Part shown: positions 9,534-17,748 of the stretch, one piece after another
How positions within the stretch are numbered: the stretch's first letter is position 1
Layout: every line of letters begins with the position of its first letter
Source of the DNA: RUG369 sp050949645
GTDB taxonomy: Bacteria; Planctomycetota; Planctomycetia; Pirellulales; Thermoguttaceae
Assembly (NCBI GenBank): GCA_050949645.1
Contig: JBMNGC010000001.1
Span: 868,001-932,000 of the forward strand
Length of the DNA: 64,000 nucleotides
Direction: 5' to 3'
The notes under the pieces: model-generated
Databases searched by the model: none
The model's input: the letters and a program-made list of their open reading frames with translations, nothing else
Told to the model about the DNA's origin: nothing
Translations under genes and position numbers: made by a program

Positions 9534-11531
9534 ATGACAACTAACTTATCTTTAGCCATTCAAAAAACGCTTGCCGTTGCTCTGACTGTGGCGATCGGCG
9601 TTTTTGCGACCGCAGCTGCATTGGCGCAAAAGAGCGAATTCGAATGGACTCCGGCGCACTCGGATTTTCATGAAGTTACGCTCGAAGAAGTCCAGACTGC
9701 GTTAAATAATCTTCATGCGGCGCCCAGATTGCTCTTGACGGATGAAAAGATCGCCGAGGTTCGCGAGAAGATCGAGTCCGACGATTACTGGGCGGAATAT
9801 TACGCCGCGCTCGTAAAGGCCGCGGATGATAAAGCAAAGGCTCAACCTGTTGAACGCAAACAGGTGGGACGTCGTCTCCTGTCTGTTTCGCGCGAAGCGT
9901 TGGGGCGCATTTTTGACTGGAGCTTTCTCTACCGGTACACGGGCGACACGAGGTATTCAGATCGAGTCGAAAAAGAAGCGCTGGCGATTGCGGAATTTTC
10001 CGATTGGAATCCGTCGCATTTTTTAGACGTTGCCGAAATGACGACCGCGATGGCGATCGGCTATGACGCCTGTAAAGACGCCTTTGCGGAAGAGTCGAAG
10101 ACAAAAATTCGCGACGCGATCTACACGAAGGGCCTCTTCGAGGCAATGAAGGTCAAGGGGTGGTGGAAACGCAACACGGCGAACTGGAATCAGGTTTGCT
10201 GGTGCGGCTCGCTCTATGGCTCTCTTGCTATCATCGACGAAGTCGACGGTGAAAAGCGCGAGAATCTCGAGCGTCTGATTCAAAGCGCTGTGAACGGCGT
10301 AACGTGGAGTATGTCGGCGTATGAGCCCGATGGAAATTATACGGAAGGACCCGGTTATTGGGGATATGGAACTGGATTTAACATCCTGCTTGTGAGCGCG
10401 TTGCAGTCCGCGTTGGGGACAGATTTTGCACGTTCCGACTCCAATGGATTTTTGAAGTCGATCGATTACTATGAACACGTTTTTGGCACGACGGGAGACG
10501 CGTTTAATTACCCGGACTCAGGCGGCGGACGGATGTTTGAAGCGACCGCGTTCTGGTACGTTGAAAAGACCGGTCAACCTGGAATCGTTTGGAATGAAGC
10601 CAACGCGATTGTGTCCGCCTCTCGACTTGCCAAGGGCGAGAGAGAGCCAGGCGCTCGCTCGTTTAACTCGCTCGTTCGCCATCGGCTTGCCGTGACCCCT
10701 CTCTTATGGGGCGGTAAGGTTTCAGAGATTGAACCTCCAACGCGGCTAGGTTACGTTGGCGCTGGAGACGGTCGGAATCGCGTCGCGCTTTTTAGAACAG
10801 CGTGGCAGAAGGACGCCGCATACCTTGGAATAAAATGCGGAATCCCGAGGGCTCCTCATGGACACCTCGACGAAGGTAGCTTTGTTTACGACGACGCCGG
10901 AGCTCGCTGGATCGTTGAGCTTGGCCCAGAGAATTACAATTCCATTGAATCCCGGGGAATGAATCTGTGGGGAATGAATCAGGATTCCGATCGTTGGAAG
11001 CTGCTTCGTTATAACAACTTTGGTCATAGCGTTCCAACGATTAATGGCGCGTTGCAAGAAGTCGACGGAATGACGACCTTTACTGAAACCCAAATTGGCG
11101 AGGTCGGCGAAGCGTCATTCGCGACGATCGACCTTACGCCCGTCTACAAAAAGGAAGCTGCCAAGGTTACCAGGAAAGCGACGCTTAATCCCGACGGTTC
11201 CCTTGTCATCGAAGACGCGTTTGAGGCGTTGCCGAACAAAGAAGCGTCCATCGAACGACGATTTTTGACGCGAGCGAAAGTCGAAGATCAAGACGGCGCG
11301 CTGACGCTATCGACGCCGAGTCCGTTCGAATCAGAAAAGACGTTGGTTAAGACGTTTGCGACGAACTCGGATCGTCCTATCAAAATCGAACGTTCGGTCA
11401 TACCGTGCGAAACGGAGAACGATTACGATTCGAAAAACCCAGGCGTCTCGATAATTGTCGAACGTTCGCAATTGGCGCCGGGTGAAAAAATAATATTGAC
11501 AACTCGGTTTGCGGCTGCAAGCGTTGAGTGA
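9534..11531 (+). CDS. Secreted heparinase II/III-like polysaccharide lyase, copy 1
   Basis: The 665-residue product has a signal peptide ending near ALAQ. An alpha/alpha-toroid lyase domain follows, with NWNQVCWCGSLYG and a Tyr/Gly-rich catalytic-type segment EGPGYWGYGTGF. The C-terminal beta-sandwich is typical of the heparinase II/III family, with APHGHLDEGSF followed by a GARWIVELGPENY stretch. Family members cleave uronic-acid-containing glycans by beta-elimination; the substrate here cannot be read from sequence. The ATG at 9534 follows GAGG by about ten bases and gives a normal signal peptide; the open frame upstream is leader. It is nearly identical over long stretches to the gene at 12636, and the two form a tandem duplication. 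The TSCPD gene follows 28 bases later, so it is probably cotranscribed. Confidence 0.85.
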   Translation: MTTNLSLAIQKTLAVALTVAIGVFATAAALAQKSEFEWTPAHSDFHEVTLEEVQTALNNLHAAPRLLLTDEKIAEVREKIESDDYWAEYYAALVKAADDKAKAQPVERKQVGRRLLSVSREALGRIFDWSFLYRYTGDTRYSDRVEKEALAIAEFSDWNPSHFLDVAEMTTAMAIGYDACKDAFAEESKTKIRDAIYTKGLFEAMKVKGWWKRNTANWNQVCWCGSLYGSLAIIDEVDGEKRENLERLIQSAVNGVTWSMSAYEPDGNYTEGPGYWGYGTGFNILLVSALQSALGTDFARSDSNGFLKSIDYYEHVFGTTGDAFNYPDSGGGRMFEATAFWYVEKTGQPGIVWNEANAIVSASRLAKGEREPGARSFNSLVRHRLAVTPLLWGGKVSEIEPPTRLGYVGAGDGRNRVALFRTAWQKDAAYLGIKCGIPRAPHGHLDEGSFVYDDAGARWIVELGPENYNSIESRGMNLWGMNQDSDRWKLLRYNNFGHSVPTINGALQEVDGMTTFTETQIGEVGEASFATIDLTPVYKKEAAKVTRKATLNPDGSLVIEDAFEALPNKEASIERRFLTRAKVEDQDGALTLSTPSPFESEKTLVKTFATNSDRPIKIERSVIPCETENDYDSKNPGVSIIVERSQLAPGEKIILTTRFAAASVE

Positions 11532-11559
11532 ATGCGCCGCGGACTGACAGGAGGAAATA

Positions 11560-11814
11560 ATGGACTTTGTGCATAAAACCAGGGGGACCTGTTCGTCCCA
11601 GATCAAATTTTCGATTGAAGACGGCGTCCTTCGCAACGTTCATTTTGTTGGAGGTTGCAACGGAAACCTCCAGGGCATAGGGCGTTTGGTCGATGGAATG
11701 AAGGTCGAAGACGTTATAAGCCGTCTGAAGGGAATCTCATGCGGCGGTCGCCCCACCTCCTGTCCTGACCAGCTTGCGACGGCGCTGGAGCAGGCTATGA
11801 TCTCCGTGAAATAG
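11560..11814 (+). CDS. TSCPD domain-containing protein (TIGR03905 type)
   Basis: This is an 84-residue protein starting 28 bases after lyase copy 1, with a strong AGGAGG Shine-Dalgarno sequence. It contains VGGCNGNLQGIGRLVDGM and the CGGRPTSCPDQLA segment, the hallmark of the TSCPD domain otherwise found at the C-terminus of some vitamin-B12-dependent ribonucleotide reductases. Its cysteines suggest metal binding. The stand-alone form is widespread in anaerobes and its biochemical role is not known. The position between two lyase copies appears to come from a duplication rather than a functional link. It probably shares an mRNA with the upstream lyase and the downstream oxidase-like gene. Confidence 0.85.
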   Translation: MDFVHKTRGTCSSQIKFSIEDGVLRNVHFVGGCNGNLQGIGRLVDGMKVEDVISRLKGISCGGRPTSCPDQLATALEQAMISVK

Positions 11815-11951
11815 CTGCGTCCCAGTAACTCGTTGACAGTCGGCTGGTCTCGTTGTCGGTTCCGTTAATCGATGATAGAACCTTGTGAAAGCCAGGTTGT
11901 GTCATCTTGCTAAGCAAGATTTTCGTCTCCGAATTTAACAGAGGAGCAGTC

Positions 11952-12359
11952 ATGGAACGCGTATACGAGTTCTTGAAGAAGTGCGAGACATATTTTGTCG
12001 CGACAAGCGATGAAATTGACGAGACGCAGCCGCGCGTTCGTCCCTTTGGCACGATCGAGATTTTCGACGGTAAGCTCTGCTTTCAGACGGGACGCCAGAA
12101 GTCCGTTTCGAAACAGCTCCACAACAACCCGAAAATCGAAATTTGCGCCTACGACGCAGAAACGAACAAATGGTTGCGCCTAACGTGCGTCGCCGTAGAA
12201 GAAGCGCGGCTCGAAGCGCAGCGGCAGATCCTCGACGCTTATCCGGAATTAAAGAGCATCTACGCCGTCGACGACGGCGTAACGGAGGTCTTTAAGATTG
12301 AGCATGGCGTCGCGGTGATCTTCTCCTTGACGGACGCTCCTGTCACGATTAAATTCTGA
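11952..12359 (+). CDS. Pyridoxamine 5'-phosphate oxidase-like FMN-binding protein
   Basis: The 135-residue product fits the small split-barrel flavoprotein family. It starts MERVYEFLKKCETYFVATSD, then has RVRPFGTIEIFDGKLCFQTG, KSVSKQLHNNPKIEICAY and a C-terminal VFKIEHGVAVIFSL strand. Such proteins bind FMN and include nitroimidazole-reductase (Nim)-like members; true PNPOx activity in vitamin B6 synthesis is unlikely for this short type. The ATG at 11952 follows AGAGGAG by a good distance; the longer frame from 11907 has no such signal. It is the third gene after the copy-1 promoter and is followed by an intrinsic terminator. Confidence 0.85.
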   Translation: MERVYEFLKKCETYFVATSDEIDETQPRVRPFGTIEIFDGKLCFQTGRQKSVSKQLHNNPKIEICAYDAETNKWLRLTCVAVEEARLEAQRQILDAYPELKSIYAVDDGVTEVFKIEHGVAVIFSLTDAPVTIKF

Positions 12360-12388
12360 GCTCTCTCTTAATGCGCTTGACCTTGCAT

Positions 12389-12430
12389 AACAACGCGAAG
12401 GGACGTTCTGTCTCCTTCGCGTTGTTTTTT
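12389..12430 (+). terminator. Intrinsic terminator after the PNPOx-like gene
   Basis: A 13-bp stem (12389-12401 with 12414-12426) is followed by a run of T. Nearly the same 60-base sequence recurs after lyase copy 2 (14678-14718), which is informative about the duplication. Confidence 0.9.
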
Positions 12431-12517
12431 ATCGCCATTCAACTCGCGCCATACGAAAAGAACCGCGCATATGACGTTATGACTCTGAATGACGATGAAG
12501 CGATAATTTACGATTGG

Positions 12518-12546
12518 TTGAATTTCAAATTTCTCTTTTGTACAAT
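12518..12546 (+). promoter_or_regulatory. Sigma70-type promoter of lyase copy 2
   Basis: TTGAAT (12518-12523) and TACAAT (12541-12546) have a 17-base spacer and correspond base for base to the copy-1 promoter. Confidence 0.75.
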
Positions 12547-12635
12547 CGACGCGGCGGGTTCTTGTTGTCGGTGCGACTTAGCTTTTAAGGTCGCTTCGGC
12601 TGCTGATAATCTTCAACTTAACTTGAGGCAGAGAT

Positions 12636-14639
12636 ATGACAACTAACTTATCCCTTGCAAAAACGCTTGCTTCGATTCGCATCATTGCTCTGACCATAGC
12701 GATCGGCGTTTTTTCTACCACAATGGCGTTGGCGCAAGAGGGCGACTTCGAATGGGCTCCTGCGCACCCGGATTTTCCTGAAGTTACGCTTGAAGAAGTC
12801 CAGACTGCGTTAAATAATCTTCATGCGGCGCCCAGATTACTCTTGACGGATGAAAAGATAGCCGAGGTTCGAGAGAAGGTTGAGTCCGACGAATACTGGG
12901 CAGAATATTATGACGCGCTTGTAAAGTTCGCGGACGGAAAAGCAAAAGCTCAACCTGTTGAACGCAAAGTGGAGGGGCTTCGTCTCCTGTCCGTTTCGCG
13001 CGAAGCGTTGGGGCGCATTTTTGACTGGAGCTTTCTCTACCGGTACACGGGCGACACGAGGTATTCAGATCGAGTCGAAAAAGAAGCGCTGGCGATTGCG
13101 GAATTTTCCGATTGGAATCCGTCGCATTTTTTAGACGTTGCCGAAATGACGACCGCGATGGCGATCGGCTATGACTCCTGTAAAGACGCCTTTTCGGAAG
13201 ACTCGAGAACGATCATTCGCGACGCTATCTACACGAAGGGCCTCCTCGAGGCAATGAAGGTCAAGGGGTGGTGGAAACGCAACACGGCGAACTGGAATCA
13301 GGTTTGCTGGTGCGGCTCGCTCTATGGCTCTCTTGCTATTATCGACGAAGTCGATGGTGAAAAGCGCGAGAATCTCAAGCGCCTGATTCAAAGCGCTGTG
13401 AATGGCGTGACGTGGAGTATGTCCGCGTATGAGCCCGATGGGAATTATACGGAAGGACCCGGTTATTGGGGATACGGGACCGGATTTAACATCATACTCT
13501 TGGGCGCGTTGCAGTCCGCGTTGGGAACAGATTTTGCACGTTCCGACTCCAATGGTTTTTTGAAATCGATCGATTACTATGAACACGTTTTTGGCACGAC
13601 GGGAGACGCGTTTAATTACCCAGACTCGGGCGGCGGACGGATGTTTGAAGCGACCGCGTTCTGGTACGTCGAAAAGACCGGTCAACCTGGAATCGTTTGG
13701 AATCAAGCCAATGCGATCGTGTCCGCCTCTCGACTTGCCAAGGGAGAGAGAGAACCCGGCGCGCGCTCATTTAATTCCCTTGTCGGCCACAGGCTTGCCG
13801 CGACCGCGCTTTTATGGGGCGGTAAGGTTTCAAACCTTGAACCTCCAACGCGGCTAGGTTACGTTGGCGCTGGAGACGGTCGGAATCGCGTCGCGCTTTT
13901 TAGAACAGCTTGGAAGAAGGACGCCGCATACCTTGGAATAAAATGTGGAACGCCGAGAGCTCCTCACGGACATCTCGACGAGGGTAGTTTTGTTTACGAC
14001 GACGCTGGGACGCGCTGGTTCGTTGAACTTGGTCCGGAGGATTACCATGCCATTGAATCGCGGGGCATGAATCTGTGGAGTATGACTCAGGGTTCCGATC
14101 GTTGGAAGCTGCTCCGTTATAACAACTTTGGTCATAGCGTTCCAACGATTAACGGCGCGTTGCAAGAAGTCGACGGAATGACAACCTTTACTGAAACCCA
14201 AATTGGCGAGGTCGGCGAAGCGTCATTCGCGACGATCGATCTTACGCCCGTCTACAAAAAGGAAGCCGCTAAGGTTACCAGAAAAGCGACCCTCAATCCA
14301 GACGGTTCCCTTGTCATTGAAGACGCGTTTGAGGCGTTGCCGGATAAAGAGGCGTCCATCGAACGACGATTTTTGACGCGTGCGAAAGTAGAAGATCAAG
14401 AGGACGCGCTTCTGCTGTCGAGGCCGAGTCCGTTCGAAGCTGGAAAGACGTTAGTTAAGACTTTTGTGACGAGTTCAGATCATCCTATTGAAATCGAGCG
14501 TTCGGTCATACCGTGCGAAACGGAGAACGATTACGATTCGAAAAACCCGGGCGTCTCGATAATTATCGAACGTTCGCAATTGGCGCCGGGTGAGAAAATA
14601 ATATTGACGACTCGGTTTACGGCTGCAAGCGCTGAGTGA
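12636..14639 (+). CDS. Secreted heparinase II/III-like polysaccharide lyase, copy 2
   Basis: This 667-residue paralogue of the gene at 9534 has the same domain order and conserved motifs (NWNQVCWCGSLYG, EGPGYWGYGTGF, APHGHLDEGSF). The signal peptide and the stretches around NLWSMTQGSDRW and LLLSRPSPFEAGK show most of the differences, so the core is under constraint or recently copied. The ATG follows GAGG as in copy 1. Differences include Glu-Asp-Tyr-His in place of Glu-Asn-Tyr-Asn near the C-terminal sheet, which could tune substrate preference (inference). It stands alone between its own promoter and terminator. Confidence 0.85.
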   Translation: MTTNLSLAKTLASIRIIALTIAIGVFSTTMALAQEGDFEWAPAHPDFPEVTLEEVQTALNNLHAAPRLLLTDEKIAEVREKVESDEYWAEYYDALVKFADGKAKAQPVERKVEGLRLLSVSREALGRIFDWSFLYRYTGDTRYSDRVEKEALAIAEFSDWNPSHFLDVAEMTTAMAIGYDSCKDAFSEDSRTIIRDAIYTKGLLEAMKVKGWWKRNTANWNQVCWCGSLYGSLAIIDEVDGEKRENLKRLIQSAVNGVTWSMSAYEPDGNYTEGPGYWGYGTGFNIILLGALQSALGTDFARSDSNGFLKSIDYYEHVFGTTGDAFNYPDSGGGRMFEATAFWYVEKTGQPGIVWNQANAIVSASRLAKGEREPGARSFNSLVGHRLAATALLWGGKVSNLEPPTRLGYVGAGDGRNRVALFRTAWKKDAAYLGIKCGTPRAPHGHLDEGSFVYDDAGTRWFVELGPEDYHAIESRGMNLWSMTQGSDRWKLLRYNNFGHSVPTINGALQEVDGMTTFTETQIGEVGEASFATIDLTPVYKKEAAKVTRKATLNPDGSLVIEDAFEALPDKEASIERRFLTRAKVEDQEDALLLSRPSPFEAGKTLVKTFVTSSDHPIEIERSVIPCETENDYDSKNPGVSIIIERSQLAPGEKIILTTRFTAASAE

Positions 14640-14677
14640 ATGTGCGGCGGTCGTATTCAACGCGTTGGACCTTGAAT

Positions 14678-14718
14678 AACAACGCGAAGGGACTTTCTGT
14701 CTCCTTCGCGTTGTTTTT
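14678..14718 (+). terminator. Intrinsic terminator after lyase copy 2
   Basis: A 13-bp stem (14678-14690 with 14703-14715) precedes a T run. It is the duplicated sibling of the terminator at 12389. Confidence 0.9.
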
Positions 14719-14780
14719 ACACTAGTTCTTCCAAAAGACGCAGCAACCGTTCTTCACAGTATCCGCCAAACGCGATCTGG

Positions 14781-15872
14781 CTAACTCTGGCGTACCTTTC
14801 TTTTTAGCCAGACTCCAACGAGCGACATAGCCGCAAAGATGGCAAGTTCCGCGGCAATTGAAACGATTCTCTGAACGAGAGAGATGACTGTCGCAACTGT
14901 TTCTGGAGCAAGATTGAACATTGCGTTCGCCGGATTGGCGAGGATAAGCGCAATGTAGGGGATCAACAGTTTAGATAGAATCGCTTCTCGCACTCCGAGT
15001 CCGCCTGGAGAAACAACGACGACGAAACCAAGCGACATTGCCAGCGAAACAGAAGCGATGTAACGCGGGAGCGTTTCCAATAAGGGCTCAGGCGTGATTC
15101 CGATCCCGTAAATCACCGCCCAAAGCGAAAGCCCAAGGAAGAACCACAAGACCGACATGAGCGCAAAGCCAATGAGCAGATAACTGAACTTGAGGCTTTT
15201 AAGCGCATTTTGAACATTTGGGTTGTCTTTACCGACCTTAAGAAACTTCATAACGCGAACGAAAACAGGAGGCAAAAGAGGCGTTATGGAACAGACCGCA
15301 ACACCCAGCGCCATCAGGGAAAAGAACGCGTTCTCGCGGAAGCAAAACAGGACGATAAGCGCTCCTATAAAGGCGCCGCTTCCCATCATGACGAGCGTCT
15401 CATAGAAGACGCTTGCCGCCGCAAGGCTGACCCTGACCTTATCGGAGGCGATCATGCCCGTGCGAATGATGATGACCATCGCCTTGCCCGGCACATATTT
15501 TCCTAACTGGCTAGAGTAATATGCGAGGACGGACTTAAAGAATGTCGGACGTTGACCGAACCATCGCAATGATAAAAACCAGAATAACGCGGCCGGAAAA
15601 AAACCGATCAGGTAGAATATTCCCGAAGCGGCAAGCCATTCGTATCGAGGCGCCCAGCTGTAATTCAAAAGCTCGGTCCAGCTTTTTCTTAACTGGAGAA
15701 CAAGCCAGAGCGCCACGGTCGCGAGAACGGCGAGCTTTAAGAGCGTGATAAGAAGCTTTTTGGGAGAAAATGAACGAGACGACGAGTTCGCCGAAGACGT
15801 CGCCCCTCGAGTACCCTCGGTTATGGGGACGTCGCCTGATTCAATCTCGTCGGGATTTATGAATTCGGTCAT
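14781..15872 (-). CDS. Lysylphosphatidylglycerol synthase TM-domain (UPF0104) family membrane protein
   Basis: The 363-residue product has a short cytoplasmic N-terminus rich in Ser and Thr, then about eight hydrophobic segments. Near residue 290 it has the family signature VVVSPGGLGVREAIL. The family comprises the flippase-like transmembrane part of MprF and related stand-alone proteins, which move lipids across the inner membrane. No aminoacyl-transferase domain is present, so it does not itself make lysyl-PG. It is the last gene of a leftward three-gene unit, 33 bases after an acyltransferase gene, which fits a role in envelope lipids. Confidence 0.82.
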   Translation of the reverse strand: MTEFINPDEIESGDVPITEGTRGATSSANSSSRSFSPKKLLITLLKLAVLATVALWLVLQLRKSWTELLNYSWAPRYEWLAASGIFYLIGFFPAALFWFLSLRWFGQRPTFFKSVLAYYSSQLGKYVPGKAMVIIIRTGMIASDKVRVSLAAASVFYETLVMMGSGAFIGALIVLFCFRENAFFSLMALGVAVCSITPLLPPVFVRVMKFLKVGKDNPNVQNALKSLKFSYLLIGFALMSVLWFFLGLSLWAVIYGIGITPEPLLETLPRYIASVSLAMSLGFVVVVSPGGLGVREAILSKLLIPYIALILANPANAMFNLAPETVATVISLVQRIVSIAAELAIFAAMSLVGVWLKRKVRQS

Positions 15873-15905
15873 CGTAACCGCTCTCTTTTAAAGGAGTTGA
15901 AACCC

Positions 15906-16559
15906 CTATTCCTGAGATTCGGAGTGATCGCTCCGTTTTTCGTGAAGATCTTTTAAACTCACAACACTGTTGCGAGCGCGTTCGAGAAACGCCGCTTTCG
16001 ACTCGTTTTTTTCATACCAGATGGGCGCGCCAAATATCACTCGAGAAAGCATTGGCGCAGGGAGAAGAAAGCCTTTGGGAAGAATTCGATTCATGTTGTC
16101 CAGATAGACGGGAATCATTTCGAGTTCGGGACGTTTCCGGACCAAATGATAAATACCGCTCTTGAATTCTCCTATCTCGCCCGTGGTCGATCGGCTCCCC
16201 TCTGGAAAAATGATGATCGAGTACTTATCGCCCATCTCGTCGAGCATATGATAAAGCGGATTGTTGCGAACAGACACGTTTTCGCGATTGACGAGGATGA
16301 CGTTAAAAACTTTTTCTGCGAGAAATTTTCGAATCGCCCCTCTATCCCAGTAGTCTTTTGCGGCGACGAGTCTAGTATTTTCGCGCACCTCGGGGGGAAG
16401 CGCCGCCCAGATAACGATACCGTCGAGATGGCTGGTATGGTTTGCAATGTAGACGCGCTGACACAAAGGTTCGGGCTTGCAGCCGAGCCATCGAACAGAC
16501 GCCCCGCTAACAAACTTAGCGAGGAGAATGATCGAGGATTTTAACAGCCAGACTAACAT
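15906..16559 (-). CDS. 1-acyl-sn-glycerol-3-phosphate acyltransferase-like protein (PlsC family)
   Basis: The product shows the acyltransferase HX4D motif in NHTSHLDG (about residues 39-44), an FPEGSRSTTGEIGEFKSG block for substrate binding, and a MIPVYLDN strand. PlsC enzymes acylate lysophosphatidate at the membrane in phospholipid synthesis. The start is uncertain. The ATG at 16559 has AGAGG ten bases upstream and gives 217 residues starting with a hydrophobic helix. A TTG at 16628, also with a GAGG upstream, would add 23 residues and overlap the preceding gene by 20 bases. I chose the ATG. The gene lies between a TIM-barrel epimerase and a UPF0104 membrane protein. Confidence 0.82.
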   Translation of the reverse strand: MLVWLLKSSIILLAKFVSGASVRWLGCKPEPLCQRVYIANHTSHLDGIVIWAALPPEVRENTRLVAAKDYWDRGAIRKFLAEKVFNVILVNRENVSVRNNPLYHMLDEMGDKYSIIIFPEGSRSTTGEIGEFKSGIYHLVRKRPELEMIPVYLDNMNRILPKGFLLPAPMLSRVIFGAPIWYEKNESKAAFLERARNSVVSLKDLHEKRSDHSESQE

Positions 16560-16608
16560 TATGCGCAAACCTCTAAGGTTCTTGACGGGGCGGATTAGTA
16601 TTCGGCGA

Positions 16609-17361
16609 TCAGAACAGATTGCTTTCAACCAACAACCTCATCTTGCGGAGTTCGCTTTCAGGATCGGTATTAGGGATTCTTAATAAGTCAACAGACAACG
16701 CCCCGCGATAGGTAGCCTTACGCAGCTGCGAGACGAGCTTGCTGAATTCCAGAACGCCCTGACCAATCTGGACCTGCATTTCTGACTCGGTCGTATCGCG
16801 GAGTTTTACGTGGCTGACCATAGGGATGATGGACTCGTAGTTTATCGGTTTCTCGTAGCCATAGATAAAGTGCGACGGATCGAGCGCAATCGATAGCTCA
16901 GGAGTTCCATTGCAAAGACTTATTATCGAGTCGATCGAACCGGAGATCGAATCTCGTTCGGTCAGAACAGAGACAACAATGCCGGAACCACGACCGAAGC
17001 GCGCAAGGTTGCGGAGTCGCTCAAATTCCTCGTTGAAAGGGAAGCCGACGGGGGACGATTTAACGACAAGCACGACCACCTTGAGCGTCTGGCAAAGCCG
17101 AACGCAGTTTTCGAAGATGGAGTAATACTGAGGACGTCCCGGGTCGACGTCCATATAGATTGCGACAGGGGTGAGCCGACGCTGACAGAGGCACATGCGC
17201 GCCACCCTTGGCAAGTCCTGTTCCAACCAGCGTGGGTTAAGATCGCTTTCTCCGAAACCAACAACAAGCTCGACCGAGTGGAAATCCAGTTCGGCGAGTC
17301 TCTGCATACATTTCATAAAAGGAATGGCGGGGAAACAGCGGGTTGAGGCAGCGACAAACAA
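16609..17361 (-). CDS. Sugar phosphate isomerase/epimerase-like TIM-barrel protein
   Basis: The 250-residue product belongs to the xylose-isomerase-like TIM-barrel superfamily. It begins FVAASTRCFPAIPF, has the ELDFHSVELVVGF strand, SIALDPSHFIYGY (a metal-ligand-type strand), and VSHVKLRDTTESE. Members isomerise or epimerise sugars or sugar acids using a divalent metal. The start is a TTG at 17361. No in-frame ATG lies upstream, and the VAAST beginning matches planctomycete relatives. It is the first gene of a leftward operon with the acyltransferase and UPF0104 genes. The exact substrate is unknown. Confidence 0.75.
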   Translation of the reverse strand: MFVAASTRCFPAIPFMKCMQRLAELDFHSVELVVGFGESDLNPRWLEQDLPRVARMCLCQRRLTPVAIYMDVDPGRPQYYSIFENCVRLCQTLKVVVLVVKSSPVGFPFNEEFERLRNLARFGRGSGIVVSVLTERDSISGSIDSIISLCNGTPELSIALDPSHFIYGYEKPINYESIIPMVSHVKLRDTTESEMQVQIGQGVLEFSKLVSQLRKATYRGALSVDLLRIPNTDPESELRKMRLLVESNLF

Positions 17362-17588
17362 TGCAAAACTCCATATCTTCCAAGCACGACTCTTCCGGCG
17401 AGGACGCCAACTCGATTTGAAACAGTAATATCAGAGGACAGACGTCGCGAGCGCGGACGTTCGTTAGGGGGGCTGATCGCATGACTCCAAGATGCTGATA
17501 AGTTTGTCCATCTGCCGCAAACAAAGGACTGCTGCAACCAAAGGACGCGAAACGACGGAGTGCGCAACTTCTGACGTACCCGGCAACG

Positions 17589-17616
17589 ATTATATCGATT
17601 AAGGTTGTTTTTTCAA
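17589..17616 (-). promoter_or_regulatory. Sigma70-type promoter of the epimerase-acyltransferase-UPF0104 operon
   Basis: Read leftward, TTGAAA (17611-17616) and TATAAT (17589-17594) are 16 bases apart. The leader to the TTG start is about 220 bases and contains no convincing small gene. The 17362-17688 stretch otherwise shows nothing recognisable. Confidence 0.65.
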
Positions 17617-17688
17617 CAGACTGACGCATATTTATTTATGGCGTGACCGTCTTTTAAAACAGAAAAAACGATGACGATGACGGCGCGT

Positions 17689-17722
17689 AAAAAAGGGAAC
17701 AGCTCCCGAGAACTGTTCCCTT
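17689..17722 (-). terminator. Intrinsic terminator after the DUF4838 gene
   Basis: A 10-bp stem (17693-17702 with 17713-17722) is followed, in the leftward sense, by a T run (the A run at 17689-17694 on the + strand). Confidence 0.85.
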
Positions 17723-17748
17723 GGGGACGAACCGTAGAAGTTGTTAAC

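Noticed and set aside
12371..12646. 91-residue + frame just ahead of lyase copy 2
   Set aside because: It spans a terminator and a promoter and shares sequence only with the copy-1 leader; it is leader, not protein.
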